A model generated the notes under the pieces. It was not told the origin of the DNA and made no database searches. It was given only the letters and a program-made list of their open reading frames with translations. The translations under genes were made by a program, and so were the position numbers. A stretch of 32,707 nt of DNA, taken from Porticoccaceae bacterium (GTDB lineage: Bacteria; Pseudomonadota; Gammaproteobacteria; Pseudomonadales; Porticoccaceae). This document shows, in pieces, positions 8,002 through 15,363 of this stretch (position 1 is its first letter; every line of letters starts with the position of its first letter). The DNA lies in contig JAQWGK010000046.1 in NCBI GenBank assembly GCA_029238255.1, positions 1 to 32,707 on the forward strand, in the 5' to 3' direction.

Positions 8002-8619
8002 TTAACGAGGATTGTCAGCCTTTTCGTGGGCTGCATTAGCGACTGATTCAGAATAGCGACCAAGACTTAGTATTGAAAGAACATCGGTGCGTGGCCGCTC
8101 CAGAACTGAGGTGATTGCCATCTCCTCAAACGCCACCACAATATGAAAAATAATGACCGCCTGAAAGAATAGATCCCAGTCGAGCAAGATCAATGTATAA
8201 AAGGCCGGCGCCATAAGCACAGCAGCAGTCTTGGCGCCCAGAGTATGATAGCTGGGATACTCACCAAATTTGTTCATCGCATGGACGACCGGAACTATAA
8301 AAGAGAGGGTTGCAGCGATCAGGAACCACAGCTGCTCAGCAAACACCTCAGGCCAGATCCAGTAGAGCCCCAGAATCATCGCACCGTAGGTCAGCACATC
8401 ACCCCAGCTATCCAGCTTTGCGCCGAGATCGGTTATTTGATTTAACTTTCGCGCCAGATAACCATCGAAGACATCACTGAGTAACGAGACCGCGAGAACC
8501 ATTAAAAAGGCCTGCGCTTTGGTATTAATAGCCAGACCGATCAGAACTGGCACCAACACCAGCCTTGTCATGCTCAGCATATTGGGCACTGAGTATATTG
8601 TTTCTGTTTTCCGATCCAT
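8002..8619 (-). CDS. CDP-alcohol phosphatidyltransferase family membrane enzyme
   Basis: This is an inner-membrane phospholipid-synthesis enzyme that transfers a phosphatidyl group from CDP-diacylglycerol to an alcohol. Counting from the upstream ATG, the family motif D-x2-D-G-x2-A-R...G-x3-D-x3-D is complete: D51, D54, G55, A58, R59, G68, D72, D76. About six hydrophobic spans surround it. The acceptor (glycerol phosphate, serine, inositol or other) cannot be told from the sequence, so no symbol is given; it is not clearly PgsA. Two ATGs lie close together at 8625 and 8619. GAGGG abuts the first directly but is six bases from the second, so 8619 is preferred (205 residues). A TATAAT lies at 8696-8701. 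The gene stands between rlmB and rpsF. Confidence 0.82.
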   Translation of the reverse strand: MDRKTETIYSVPNMLSMTRLVLVPVLIGLAINTKAQAFLMVLAVSLLSDVFDGYLARKLNQITDLGAKLDSWGDVLTYGAMILGLYWIWPEVFAEQLWFLIAATLSFIVPVVHAMNKFGEYPSYHTLGAKTAAVLMAPAFYTLILLDWDLFFQAVIIFHIVVAFEEMAITSVLERPRTDVLSILSLGRYSESVANAAHEKADNPR

Positions 8620-8695
8620 TGCCATCCCTCGTCCAATAGACTCTTAACTAACTTTCCCTGTTGACATTTCAAGCTTATATTACAGCTTATCTATA

Positions 8696-8701
8696 ATTAT
8701 A
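8696..8701 (-). promoter_or_regulatory. Consensus -10 box upstream of the CDP-alcohol transferase gene
   Basis: A perfect TATAAT on the minus strand lies 77 bases before the chosen start, in an AT-rich stretch. No good -35 box is seen at 16-18 bases, so this is a weak promoter candidate. Confidence 0.3.
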
Positions 8702-8799
8702 TACTTTTCCATATTTACGATAATTAGCATAGCTTAAAAACAACGAAAATTTGGCCTAAACAAAAAAATCGTCAATAACTTTCAATCAGTTGACCGACA

Positions 8800-9531
8800 T
8801 CAACCCCGCCGCTGACGCACAATCTCAAACAGGCAGACGCCAGTGGCCACCGACACATTTAAACTGCTGACTTCTCCAGCCATAGGCAGCTTAGCCAGAA
8901 AGTCGCACTGCTTGCGGGTCAACTGCCGAATACCTTTACCCTCAGCACCCATCACCAGTACCAGCGGACCTGTCAGATCCAGATCATAGATAAACTGCTC
9001 CGCTTCCCCTGCAGCACCCACCACCCAGGCACCCTGCTGCTGAAGCTTATCCAGCGTTCGGGTCAAATTAGTCACCATAACCAGAGGTACGCTCTCCGCA
9101 GCTCCACAGGCAACTTTTGTCACCACCGGCGTCAGCCCCACCGAGTTATCCTTGGGCACAATAACCGCATGAACCCCGGCACCATCCGCAGAGCGAAGAC
9201 AGGCGCCAAGATTATGAGGATCGGTTACACCGTCGAGAACCAAAAACAGTCCCTCACCAGCCTTTTCTTCTGCCAGTTTTAAAAGATACTTTTCATCGTA
9301 GGTCTGGCCCGATTCACAGAGCGCAATCACCCCCTGATGGCGACCCTCGACCTTATCATCGAGATTTTTAACCGTCGCCCACTGCAGAGTTACCCCGTGC
9401 TGCTCCGCCAGTTTATGAATCTTTTGCAGGCGATCATCCTGTCGTCCGCGCTGCACATGAAGCTCCACAACTCGCTGAGGCGCTGACTTAAGCATGGTCT
9501 GAACAGCATGTATGCCGTAAATCCAATCCAC
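8800..9531 (-). CDS. rlmB: 23S rRNA (guanosine-2'-O-)-methyltransferase RlmB
   Basis: This SPOUT-class methyltransferase modifies G2251 of 23S rRNA using SAM. Residues 1-75 are the SpoU substrate-binding domain (MDWIYGIHAVQTML). The knotted catalytic domain carries motif 1 NLGACLRSAD (107-116), motif 2 VMGAEGKG (193-200) and motif 3 SSLNVSVATGVCLFE (222-236). The length of 243 residues equals E. coli RlmB. The start is GTG at 9531, supported by GGGAG six bases upstream. Often this gene follows rnr; here a 90-base divergent gap and the RDD gene are upstream instead. A TACAAT at 9566-9571 on the minus strand may be its -10 box. Confidence 0.95.
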   Translation of the reverse strand: MDWIYGIHAVQTMLKSAPQRVVELHVQRGRQDDRLQKIHKLAEQHGVTLQWATVKNLDDKVEGRHQGVIALCESGQTYDEKYLLKLAEEKAGEGLFLVLDGVTDPHNLGACLRSADGAGVHAVIVPKDNSVGLTPVVTKVACGAAESVPLVMVTNLTRTLDKLQQQGAWVVGAAGEAEQFIYDLDLTGPLVLVMGAEGKGIRQLTRKQCDFLAKLPMAGEVSSLNVSVATGVCLFEIVRQRRG

Positions 9532-9621
9532 TAAATTCTCCCGATGGGTTTTCTATTGATTGCGCATTGTACTGGCTTTCGGCAAAATTCGAAGATGAAT
9601 CCCATTGATAAGCAATAATTT

Positions 9622-10128
9622 ATGACTGACAGCCCTGAACAAACAATTAATCAACCGACTCACCAGACCAACTCAAAACTGCCCAGTGCCAATTTGGCCC
9701 GACGACTGGCAGCGCTGATCTACGATGCTTTTTTACTCTTTGCCATCACCCTCGCCTACGGACTTTTCCTGCTACTGATAAAAGTTATTTTCAATGGCAC
9801 TGAAGGATTGGAAGAAGTCCAGCCCGGCCCGATTCTGCAATGGCTTATTACTGCCGGATTGCTAATCACTCTGGCTAGCTACTACTTTGTATGCTGGCGC
9901 AAACAGGGTCAGACTCTGGGCATGAAATCCTGGCGCTTAAAACTGCAACAGCCGGACGGTTCTACAGCCACCCCCGAGCAATGTATTAAACGCAGCATTA
10001 TGGCAACCCTATCACTGGGGATATTTGGTGCCGGCTATCTCTGGTGTCTAATTCCACCGGCCAAAGCCACGCTCCATGATATCTATAGCGGCACCGAAGT
10101 GGTGTTACTGCCACCGACAAAAAAATAG
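9622..10128 (+). CDS. RDD family inner-membrane protein
   Basis: This is a small membrane protein of 168 residues and unknown role. The RDD signature is complete: LARRLAALIYDAFLL near residue 25, GQTLGMKSWRLKL near 98, and LHDIYSGTEVV near 152. About three to four membrane spans are visible (residues 35-57, 72-90, 128-147). Some RDD proteins have been proposed to be Na+/H+ antiporters; nothing in this one decides that. The ATG at 9622 lacks a clear ribosome site. It precedes glpK by 29 bases and may be co-transcribed with it. Confidence 0.85.
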   Translation: MTDSPEQTINQPTHQTNSKLPSANLARRLAALIYDAFLLFAITLAYGLFLLLIKVIFNGTEGLEEVQPGPILQWLITAGLLITLASYYFVCWRKQGQTLGMKSWRLKLQQPDGSTATPEQCIKRSIMATLSLGIFGAGYLWCLIPPAKATLHDIYSGTEVVLLPPTKK

Positions 10129-10157
10129 CGCTGTCTAAATAAACGACGAGGATCGCC

Positions 10158-11663
10158 ATGACCAGAATAACCAGTAATCAAAAAGACAAACTTGTACTGG
10201 CTATGGATCAGGGCACCACCTCATCGCGAGCTATTCTATTTAACAGCCACTATGAAATTGTCGAACAGGCTCAGTGCGAATTTAAACAACACTTCCCCAA
10301 TTCCGGTTGGGTTGAGCACAGCGCTCAGGATATCTGGCAAACCAGTCTCGATACGGCAAGAGAGGCGATCGCCAACGCCGGGGTCAGCCCTGAACAGATT
10401 GCCAGCATAGGCATCACCAATCAGCGTGAAACCACTGTGCTCTGGGATCGACAAACTGGCGAGCCAATCCATCATGCCATTGTCTGGCAGGATCGGCGCA
10501 CCGCAGATCTCTGCGACAATCTTAAAGCTCAGGGTCTCGAACCCCTGGTCAGCAGTAAAACCGGCCTGTTACTCGACCCCTACTTTTCAGCGACAAAAAT
10601 CGCCTGGTTACTGGACAATGTTTCCGATGCTAGAGATAGAGCCGAGCGCGGTGAACTGGCCTTTGGCACCATGGACAGCTGGTTGCTATGGAATCTAACC
10701 GGCGGCAAATCCCATGCGACCGACGCCACCAATGCCTCGCGCACCCTGCTCTACAATATTCATCGCGGCGAATGGGACTCAGAGCTATTAAAGGTTTTCA
10801 ATATTCCATCCTCAGTATTACCAGAGGTCAAAGACTGCGCAGCGGATTTTGGCAGCACGGATTTATTTGGCAGCCCGATTGCCATTATGGGTATTGCCGG
10901 TGACCAGCACGCCGCCACTCTGGGACAGGCCTGCTTTGAAAAAGGCATGCTTAAATCCACCTATGGCACCGGTTGTTTTGCACTGCTCAATACCGGCGAG
11001 ACTGCAGTAAGCTCAAGCAACAGATTACTCACCACCATCGCCTATCAACTGGATGGCAAAGTCACCTATGCCCTCGAAGGCTCGATCTTTATTGCCGGAG
11101 CTGCCGTTCAGTGGCTGCGCGATGGACTGGGCATTATCGACTCCGCCAAACAATCTGGTGAACTGGCAGCAGAGGCCGACGAACAGCAGGATGTCTATAT
11201 GATCCCGGCGTTTACCGGACTCGGCGCGCCCTGGTGGGACCCCAAAGCACGCGGCGCATTAATCGGCTTAACTCGCGGCACAGGCCCAGCGGAAATATCT
11301 CGCGCAGCACTGGAATCTGTCTGTTATCAAACCTTGGATTTACTCAACGCCATGCACGCCGACTGGCAACAGGATGCACAAACCGTTCTCCGTGTCGATG
11401 GCGGTATGGTCGCCAGCGACTGGACCATGCAGCGACTCGCAGATATTCTGCAGGCACCCATTGATCGTCCGGTGATTGTAGAGACCACCGCATTGGGCGC
11501 TGCCTGGCTGGCCGGATCTCGAGCCGGTGTATGGCCAGACCAAAAAGGCTTCGCCGAGAGTTGGCGACTCGATAAACACTTTGACCCACAGATGGACGAG
11601 CAACAGCGCAATCAAAAAGTCGCCGGCTGGAACGATGCGATCCAGCGCGTACTTGTCGACTAA
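10158..11663 (+). CDS. glpK: Glycerol kinase
   Basis: This enzyme phosphorylates glycerol to sn-glycerol 3-phosphate with ATP. It is a 501-residue FGGY-family kinase. Motifs seen are [12 protein letters not shown] (phosphate loop), [12 protein letters not shown] (glycerol site), [13 protein letters not shown] with the catalytic Asp, [25 protein letters not shown] and VDGGMVASD. Compared with E. coli, the loop before GIAGDQ is about four residues shorter and lacks the Gly-Gly-x-Arg that binds fructose-1,6-bisphosphate, so that allosteric control is probably absent (inference). The ATG at 10158 follows GAGGA. glpF, glpD and glpR are not next to it; its upstream neighbour is the RDD gene. Confidence 0.97.
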   Translation: MTRITSNQKDKLVLAMDQGTTSSRAILFNSHYEIVEQAQCEFKQHFPNSGWVEHSAQDIWQTSLDTAREAIANAGVSPEQIASIGITNQRETTVLWDRQTGEPIHHAIVWQDRRTADLCDNLKAQGLEPLVSSKTGLLLDPYFSATKIAWLLDNVSDARDRAERGELAFGTMDSWLLWNLTGGKSHATDATNASRTLLYNIHRGEWDSELLKVFNIPSSVLPEVKDCAADFGSTDLFGSPIAIMGIAGDQHAATLGQACFEKGMLKSTYGTGCFALLNTGETAVSSSNRLLTTIAYQLDGKVTYALEGSIFIAGAAVQWLRDGLGIIDSAKQSGELAAEADEQQDVYMIPAFTGLGAPWWDPKARGALIGLTRGTGPAEISRAALESVCYQTLDLLNAMHADWQQDAQTVLRVDGGMVASDWTMQRLADILQAPIDRPVIVETTALGAAWLAGSRAGVWPDQKGFAESWRLDKHFDPQMDEQQRNQKVAGWNDAIQRVLVD

Positions 11664-11715
11664 ATAACCTTATACTCTTGTCCCCCATATAGCGCAGAGG
11701 CCTAGAGCTTAAAAT

Positions 11716-12564
11716 ATGTTGTCTTACCGTCACAGTTTTCATGCCGGCAATCATGCCGATGTACTGAAACATACAGTTCAGTCTCTAATCCTGCAGTCCC
11801 TTAAAGTAAAGGATAAAGCCTTCGTCTATATCGACACCCATGCCGGTGCCGGCTGCTACGACCTGCACTCTAAAGAGATGGACAAAACCGGCGAGTATCT
11901 GGATGGCATTCAGCGCTTGTGGCAGCAGGATTGCCCCGCTGCGCTACAACCCTATCTGGCTATTATTAAAGCCCTAAACAATGATAGTGATGGCCAACTG
12001 CAAAGCTACCCCGGCAGCCCACTACTGGCAAAAGAACTCTGCCGCCGTCAGGATCGACTGCGACTCAGTGAACTGCACCCGGCAGACTTTCCACGCCTGC
12101 AATCATTATTTGAACAAGATCGTCGCACACAGATAACTAAAATCGACGGCTTCGCCAACCTTAGAGCTGCACTGCCACCTATAGAGCGCCGGGGAATGGT
12201 GTTGATAGACCCGCCCTACGAACTCGACCATGAATACAGCGATGTGGTCAAAGGGGTGATGGATGGTTTAAAGCGCTGGGCCAGCGGTACCTTTGCTATC
12301 TGGTATCCGGTGGTTCACAGCAAGGATGTGAGTTTTCTGGAGCGCAAATTCAGCGCCGCGGAATTGCCGGCGACACTGCAGATCGAACTCAATGTACTGC
12401 CCGCCAATAATCGCTATGGGATGACCGGCTCGGGAATGATTGTTATCAATCCGCCGTGGAAATTGAAGCAGCAGATGGAAGATCTTCTGCCCTGGCTGAC
12501 AACCACACTCAGTCAATCCCCCGAGGCGGGATACAAACTAAAATGGCTGGTTAGGGAATCCTAA
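11716..12564 (+). CDS. rlmJ: 23S rRNA (adenine2030-N6)-methyltransferase RlmJ
   Basis: This SAM-dependent enzyme methylates A2030 of 23S rRNA. The 282 residues (E. coli 280) begin with the family block MLSYRHSFHAGNHADVLKH. The SAM motif is DTHAGAG at 40-46 and the catalytic N6-adenine motif is DPPYE at 165-169. GMTGSGMIVINPPW near the end is also typical. The ATG at 11716 has no strong ribosome site. It starts 52 bases after glpK and converges on trhO with seven bases between the stops. Confidence 0.96.
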   Translation: MLSYRHSFHAGNHADVLKHTVQSLILQSLKVKDKAFVYIDTHAGAGCYDLHSKEMDKTGEYLDGIQRLWQQDCPAALQPYLAIIKALNNDSDGQLQSYPGSPLLAKELCRRQDRLRLSELHPADFPRLQSLFEQDRRTQITKIDGFANLRAALPPIERRGMVLIDPPYELDHEYSDVVKGVMDGLKRWASGTFAIWYPVVHSKDVSFLERKFSAAELPATLQIELNVLPANNRYGMTGSGMIVINPPWKLKQQMEDLLPWLTTTLSQSPEAGYKLKWLVRES

Positions 12565-12571
12565 GAGAGAA

Positions 12572-13570
12572 CTACTGATCAGATTCCTGAGAGCGCGCAC
12601 GACTTGCATTCTTAAGCGCTTTCTTTTCAGTTCTGCGACGCTCAGTTGCCTCCTGAGCGGCATTGCCAATATGTTCCTCACCGCGTTTTTTGGCCAGCGC
12701 TACCTGCTTCTGACGCTCGGCAAAACGCTGCTTCTGCTCATCATCCACAGTGCCATAACAGTGGTGGCAGGAAAGCCCCTCCTGATAGTGCAGATGGTCT
12801 TTCTCCTGCTCGGTAATTGGCATACGGCAGGCGTGACACTGATCGTAAGAACCTCTTTTCAGATCGTGATCCACAGCTACGCGATTATCAAACACAAAGC
12901 ACTCACCAGACCATAGGGTCTGCTCTTTCGGCACCTTTTCTAAATATTTTAAAATGCCGCCCTCAAGATGGTAGACCTGATCAAAGCCCTGCTCTTTCAT
13001 ATAGGCCGTGGACTTTTCACAGCGGATACCGCCGGTACAGAACATCGCAACTTTTTTGTGCTTTTCTGGGTCGAGATTATCTTTCGCCCAAGCCGGAAAT
13101 TCACGGAAGGTTTTAGTCTTTGGGTCCACCGCATTTTCAAAGGTGCCAATCTCTACTTCGTAGTCATTGCGAGTATCCACTAATACCACATCCGGATCGG
13201 AAATCAGCGCATTCCAGTCTTCCGGCTTCACATAGGTGCCCACAACCTGCTTGGGGTCTATACCCTCAACACCCATGGTGACAATTTCATTTTTAAGCTT
13301 AACCTTGGTGCGATAAAAAGGTATCTCGGAATGGTAAGACTCTTTGGTATCTATATTTTCCAGACCCGGCTGCTGGCTCAGCCACTTTAGCAGCGCGTCG
13401 ACCCCTTCACGGGTACTGGAGACAGTGCCATTAATACCCTCTTTCGCCAACAGCAAAGTGCCAAACACATTGTTCGCGGTCATAGCGTTCAGCAGAGGCT
13501 CACGCAGGGCTGCATAATCTGGCAGTGTGACAAACTTGTAGAGTGCGCAGGAGACATATTGTTCGGACAT
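12572..13570 (-). CDS. trhO: tRNA uridine(34) 5-hydroxylase, rhodanese type
   Basis: This enzyme (formerly YceA) hydroxylates U34 of certain tRNAs using oxygen, a step toward the cmo5U wobble modification. Residues 1-95 form the N-terminal UPF0176 acylphosphatase-like part ([17 protein letters not shown]). The rhodanese domain covers about 115-215 with active-site loop [12 protein letters not shown]; the catalytic Cys is C178 and C184 lies in the same loop. A C-terminal segment has CxxC...CxxC (CHACRMP and CHHC) that probably binds zinc. The tail is Lys/Arg/Glu-rich. The ATG at 13570 follows AAGG with six bases of spacing. A TACAAT -10 candidate lies at 13632-13637. Confidence 0.94.
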   Translation of the reverse strand: MSEQYVSCALYKFVTLPDYAALREPLLNAMTANNVFGTLLLAKEGINGTVSSTREGVDALLKWLSQQPGLENIDTKESYHSEIPFYRTKVKLKNEIVTMGVEGIDPKQVVGTYVKPEDWNALISDPDVVLVDTRNDYEVEIGTFENAVDPKTKTFREFPAWAKDNLDPEKHKKVAMFCTGGIRCEKSTAYMKEQGFDQVYHLEGGILKYLEKVPKEQTLWSGECFVFDNRVAVDHDLKRGSYDQCHACRMPITEQEKDHLHYQEGLSCHHCYGTVDDEQKQRFAERQKQVALAKKRGEEHIGNAAQEATERRRTEKKALKNASRARSQESDQ

Positions 13571-13960
13571 AAATTACCTTGGAAATATTACCGCGTTAGC
13601 AAAATCTATTGGACTGATATTTAGCCGAGGCATTGTAACAAATCAAGAATAGCTTCGGCAGATATCGAACAGATCAAAATGCAGACAAAAAATCATCCAT
13701 ATAAGCGCAATCAAACTGAAACAGTTTTAAGGCTACTATTACAGTGTATTTCCAGTGCACTTAAATGGTTCAAAGGAAAATAATAGAGTCCATTTGAAGA
13801 GATAAAAGCATTTTATTGGTGCGTTTTAGGGCTAGTTAACTGGCAGCCCTGCAGGGAGATCAAGGCATTTAGCTACAGGTGCCGCAGATACTAGGTTTAG
13901 GCACAAAACTTGCAGTTAACTTGCATACAAACTTACAGGCCAAATGAAACTAATTCACCA
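13571..13960. other. Divergent intergenic region between trhO and the oxygenase gene
   Basis: This gap of about 390 bases holds the likely trhO promoter at its left end (TACAAT on the minus strand at 13632-13637). There is a 10-base palindrome CCCTGCAGGG at 13847-13856, and two copies of ACTTGCA shortly before 13930. The open frame of the oxygenase extends back to a TTG at 13910. I see no RNA gene, no convincing intrinsic terminator and no other coding signal. Confidence 0.5.
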
Positions 13961-15088
13961 ATGAATAACCTTCAAATCCAACCAACTTCGCAATCAATTT
14001 ATCCAGCACGTCAGGACCCATCAGTAATGGCCAGCTCAGAGAAAAATTCTATCCGGAAAAGCCACTCAGCGGTATCAGTTAAACCCGCCAGAAAAAGCCA
14101 ATCTGAGCGCACCATTCCACTGATCGATCTGTCCAACTTTTCACGGCGCAGAGCAGAGATCAGCAAACAGCTTTGGGATGCGGCCACCAATTACGGTTTC
14201 TTCCAGCTGGTTAATCACGGTATCCCAACCAAGGATATTGATTTTGCCTTTATTCAGGCGAGCCGATTTTTTGATTTAACGGAGAGTGAAAAAACCAAAT
14301 TTTCCCTGCGCAAATTTAAAAATGCTGGCTGGGAATCTCGCAAGCAGGTGCGATCATCAACCGGAGTTGCAGATCAGAAAGAGTCCTACCAGATAATCCA
14401 GCCAAGAATGAGAGGCCTGTGGCCAGTTGAGTCACAGCTTCCGGGTTTTAAGGGACAGTTACTGGCCTTTGAAAAGTCCTGCTGGTTTTTAAGTATGCAA
14501 CTGATGGGCTGCTTTGCTGAAAAATTAGGCCTGCAGAAAGATTTCTTTACTCAGGCCCATAATCCAGAGCAGTCCGATTACCAGAGTACCCTGCGTTTGT
14601 TGCACTACTATGCCAGTAGCGATAAAACCCCGGGGGCCTCAGAGCCAAAAGACTCAGAGCTATGCGCTTCTCAGCCTAAGCACCAGTGGTGGGCCGGTGC
14701 CCACACCGACTATGACTGCTTAACCCTACTGTTCCAGCGCAATCATCAGCGCGGACTGGAAATTTGCTGTGAAGAAAAACAGGAAACCCAGACCTGGGCG
14801 CCAGTGACCCCGGATGAAGGCCTAATCACCTGTAATATTGGCGATATGTTAATGCGCTGGAGTGACGATAAATTGCGCTCCACTCCCCACCGAGTAGCCA
14901 TGCCCGAAGGCAGCGGCTCCTTTGATGACCGGCATTCTATGGCTTTTTTCTGTCAAGCCAATGGCCGACAGACGATTTATGGCCCCGAGGGAAAATACCC
15001 CCCTATTAGCGCCAAAGAGTTTCTTAAACAGCGTCTGGCAACCAATAGTCCAATCAGCAGTCCAAATAATAGTCAAAAAACACAATAA
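13961..15088 (+). CDS. Isopenicillin N synthase-like 2-oxoglutarate/Fe(II) oxygenase
   Basis: This is a non-haem iron oxygenase of the isopenicillin N synthase/ethylene-forming enzyme superfamily; the substrate is unknown. The N-terminal DIOX_N part starts at IPLIDLSNF and contains YGFFQLVNHGIP. The double-stranded beta-helix has GAHTDYDCLTLL giving the iron ligands His and Asp, STPHRVAMP giving the distal His, and RHSMAFF giving the R-x-S pair that binds the 2-oxoglutarate carboxylate. The core is preceded by a Ser/Lys-rich extension. The start is uncertain: ATG 13961 (used here, 375 residues), ATG 14027 with AGGA ten bases upstream, or TTG 13910. It is not a cofactor-free relative, because all ligands are present. 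Its neighbour downstream is the GH16 lipoprotein, with no obvious link. Confidence 0.85.
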   Translation: MNNLQIQPTSQSIYPARQDPSVMASSEKNSIRKSHSAVSVKPARKSQSERTIPLIDLSNFSRRRAEISKQLWDAATNYGFFQLVNHGIPTKDIDFAFIQASRFFDLTESEKTKFSLRKFKNAGWESRKQVRSSTGVADQKESYQIIQPRMRGLWPVESQLPGFKGQLLAFEKSCWFLSMQLMGCFAEKLGLQKDFFTQAHNPEQSDYQSTLRLLHYYASSDKTPGASEPKDSELCASQPKHQWWAGAHTDYDCLTLLFQRNHQRGLEICCEEKQETQTWAPVTPDEGLITCNIGDMLMRWSDDKLRSTPHRVAMPEGSGSFDDRHSMAFFCQANGRQTIYGPEGKYPPISAKEFLKQRLATNSPISSPNNSQKTQ

Positions 15089-15107
15089 ATTAGAGCGCGC
15101 ACGATTT

Positions 15108-15147
15108 GGTTTTGGCTGTGAACATGCGGGGAAATTCAGCCAAACCC
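15108..15147 (+). terminator. Hairpin downstream of the oxygenase gene
   Basis: Arms at 15108-15118 and 15137-15147 pair at 10 of 11 positions (GGTTTTGGCTG with CAGCCAAACCC) around an 18-base loop. It starts 20 bases after the stop. No U-run follows, so it may stabilise the 3' end or act with Rho rather than being a classical terminator. Confidence 0.4.
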
Positions 15148-15269
15148 ATGGGATATAGAGGCTAAAACACAGACTAAATGCCCCATTTATCGCACAGAGT
15201 ATGCCTATCGACGTATAAGGATATATTTCTTCTGCAAGGGGTGTAATCTGCCGCCTCGAAAACGCTCTA

Positions 15270-15345
15270 TTTCTCCAGACTCTGATTCTGATTCTAAATC
15301 TGGAGAAAATATTAAATAAAAAAAATATTTACCCAATAGGTAAAT
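15270..15345 (+). promoter_or_regulatory. Two dyads upstream of the GH16 gene
   Basis: A perfect 10-bp inverted repeat TTTCTCCAGA...TCTGGAGAAA (15270-15279 and 15299-15308) has a 19-base centre containing CTGATT twice. It is followed, after an A/T-rich run, by a perfect 7-bp dyad ATTTACC-CAATA-GGTAAAT (15327-15345). The second lies just before the ribosome site AAGGGG (15351-15356). They could be regulator operators or structures in the 5' leader. The spacing suits control of a glycan-responsive gene, but this is inference. Confidence 0.45.
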
Positions 15346-15363
15346 TGTTCAAGGGGAAACATT

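Noticed and set aside
8661-8697. TTGACA at 8661 and TATAAT at 8692 on the plus strand
   Set aside because: The spacing of 25 bases is too long for one promoter, and no plus-strand gene follows before 9622.
11344-11772. 142-codon minus-strand open frame opposite glpK/rlmJ
   Set aside because: It overlaps two strongly conserved genes and has no family resemblance or ribosome site. It is a shadow frame.
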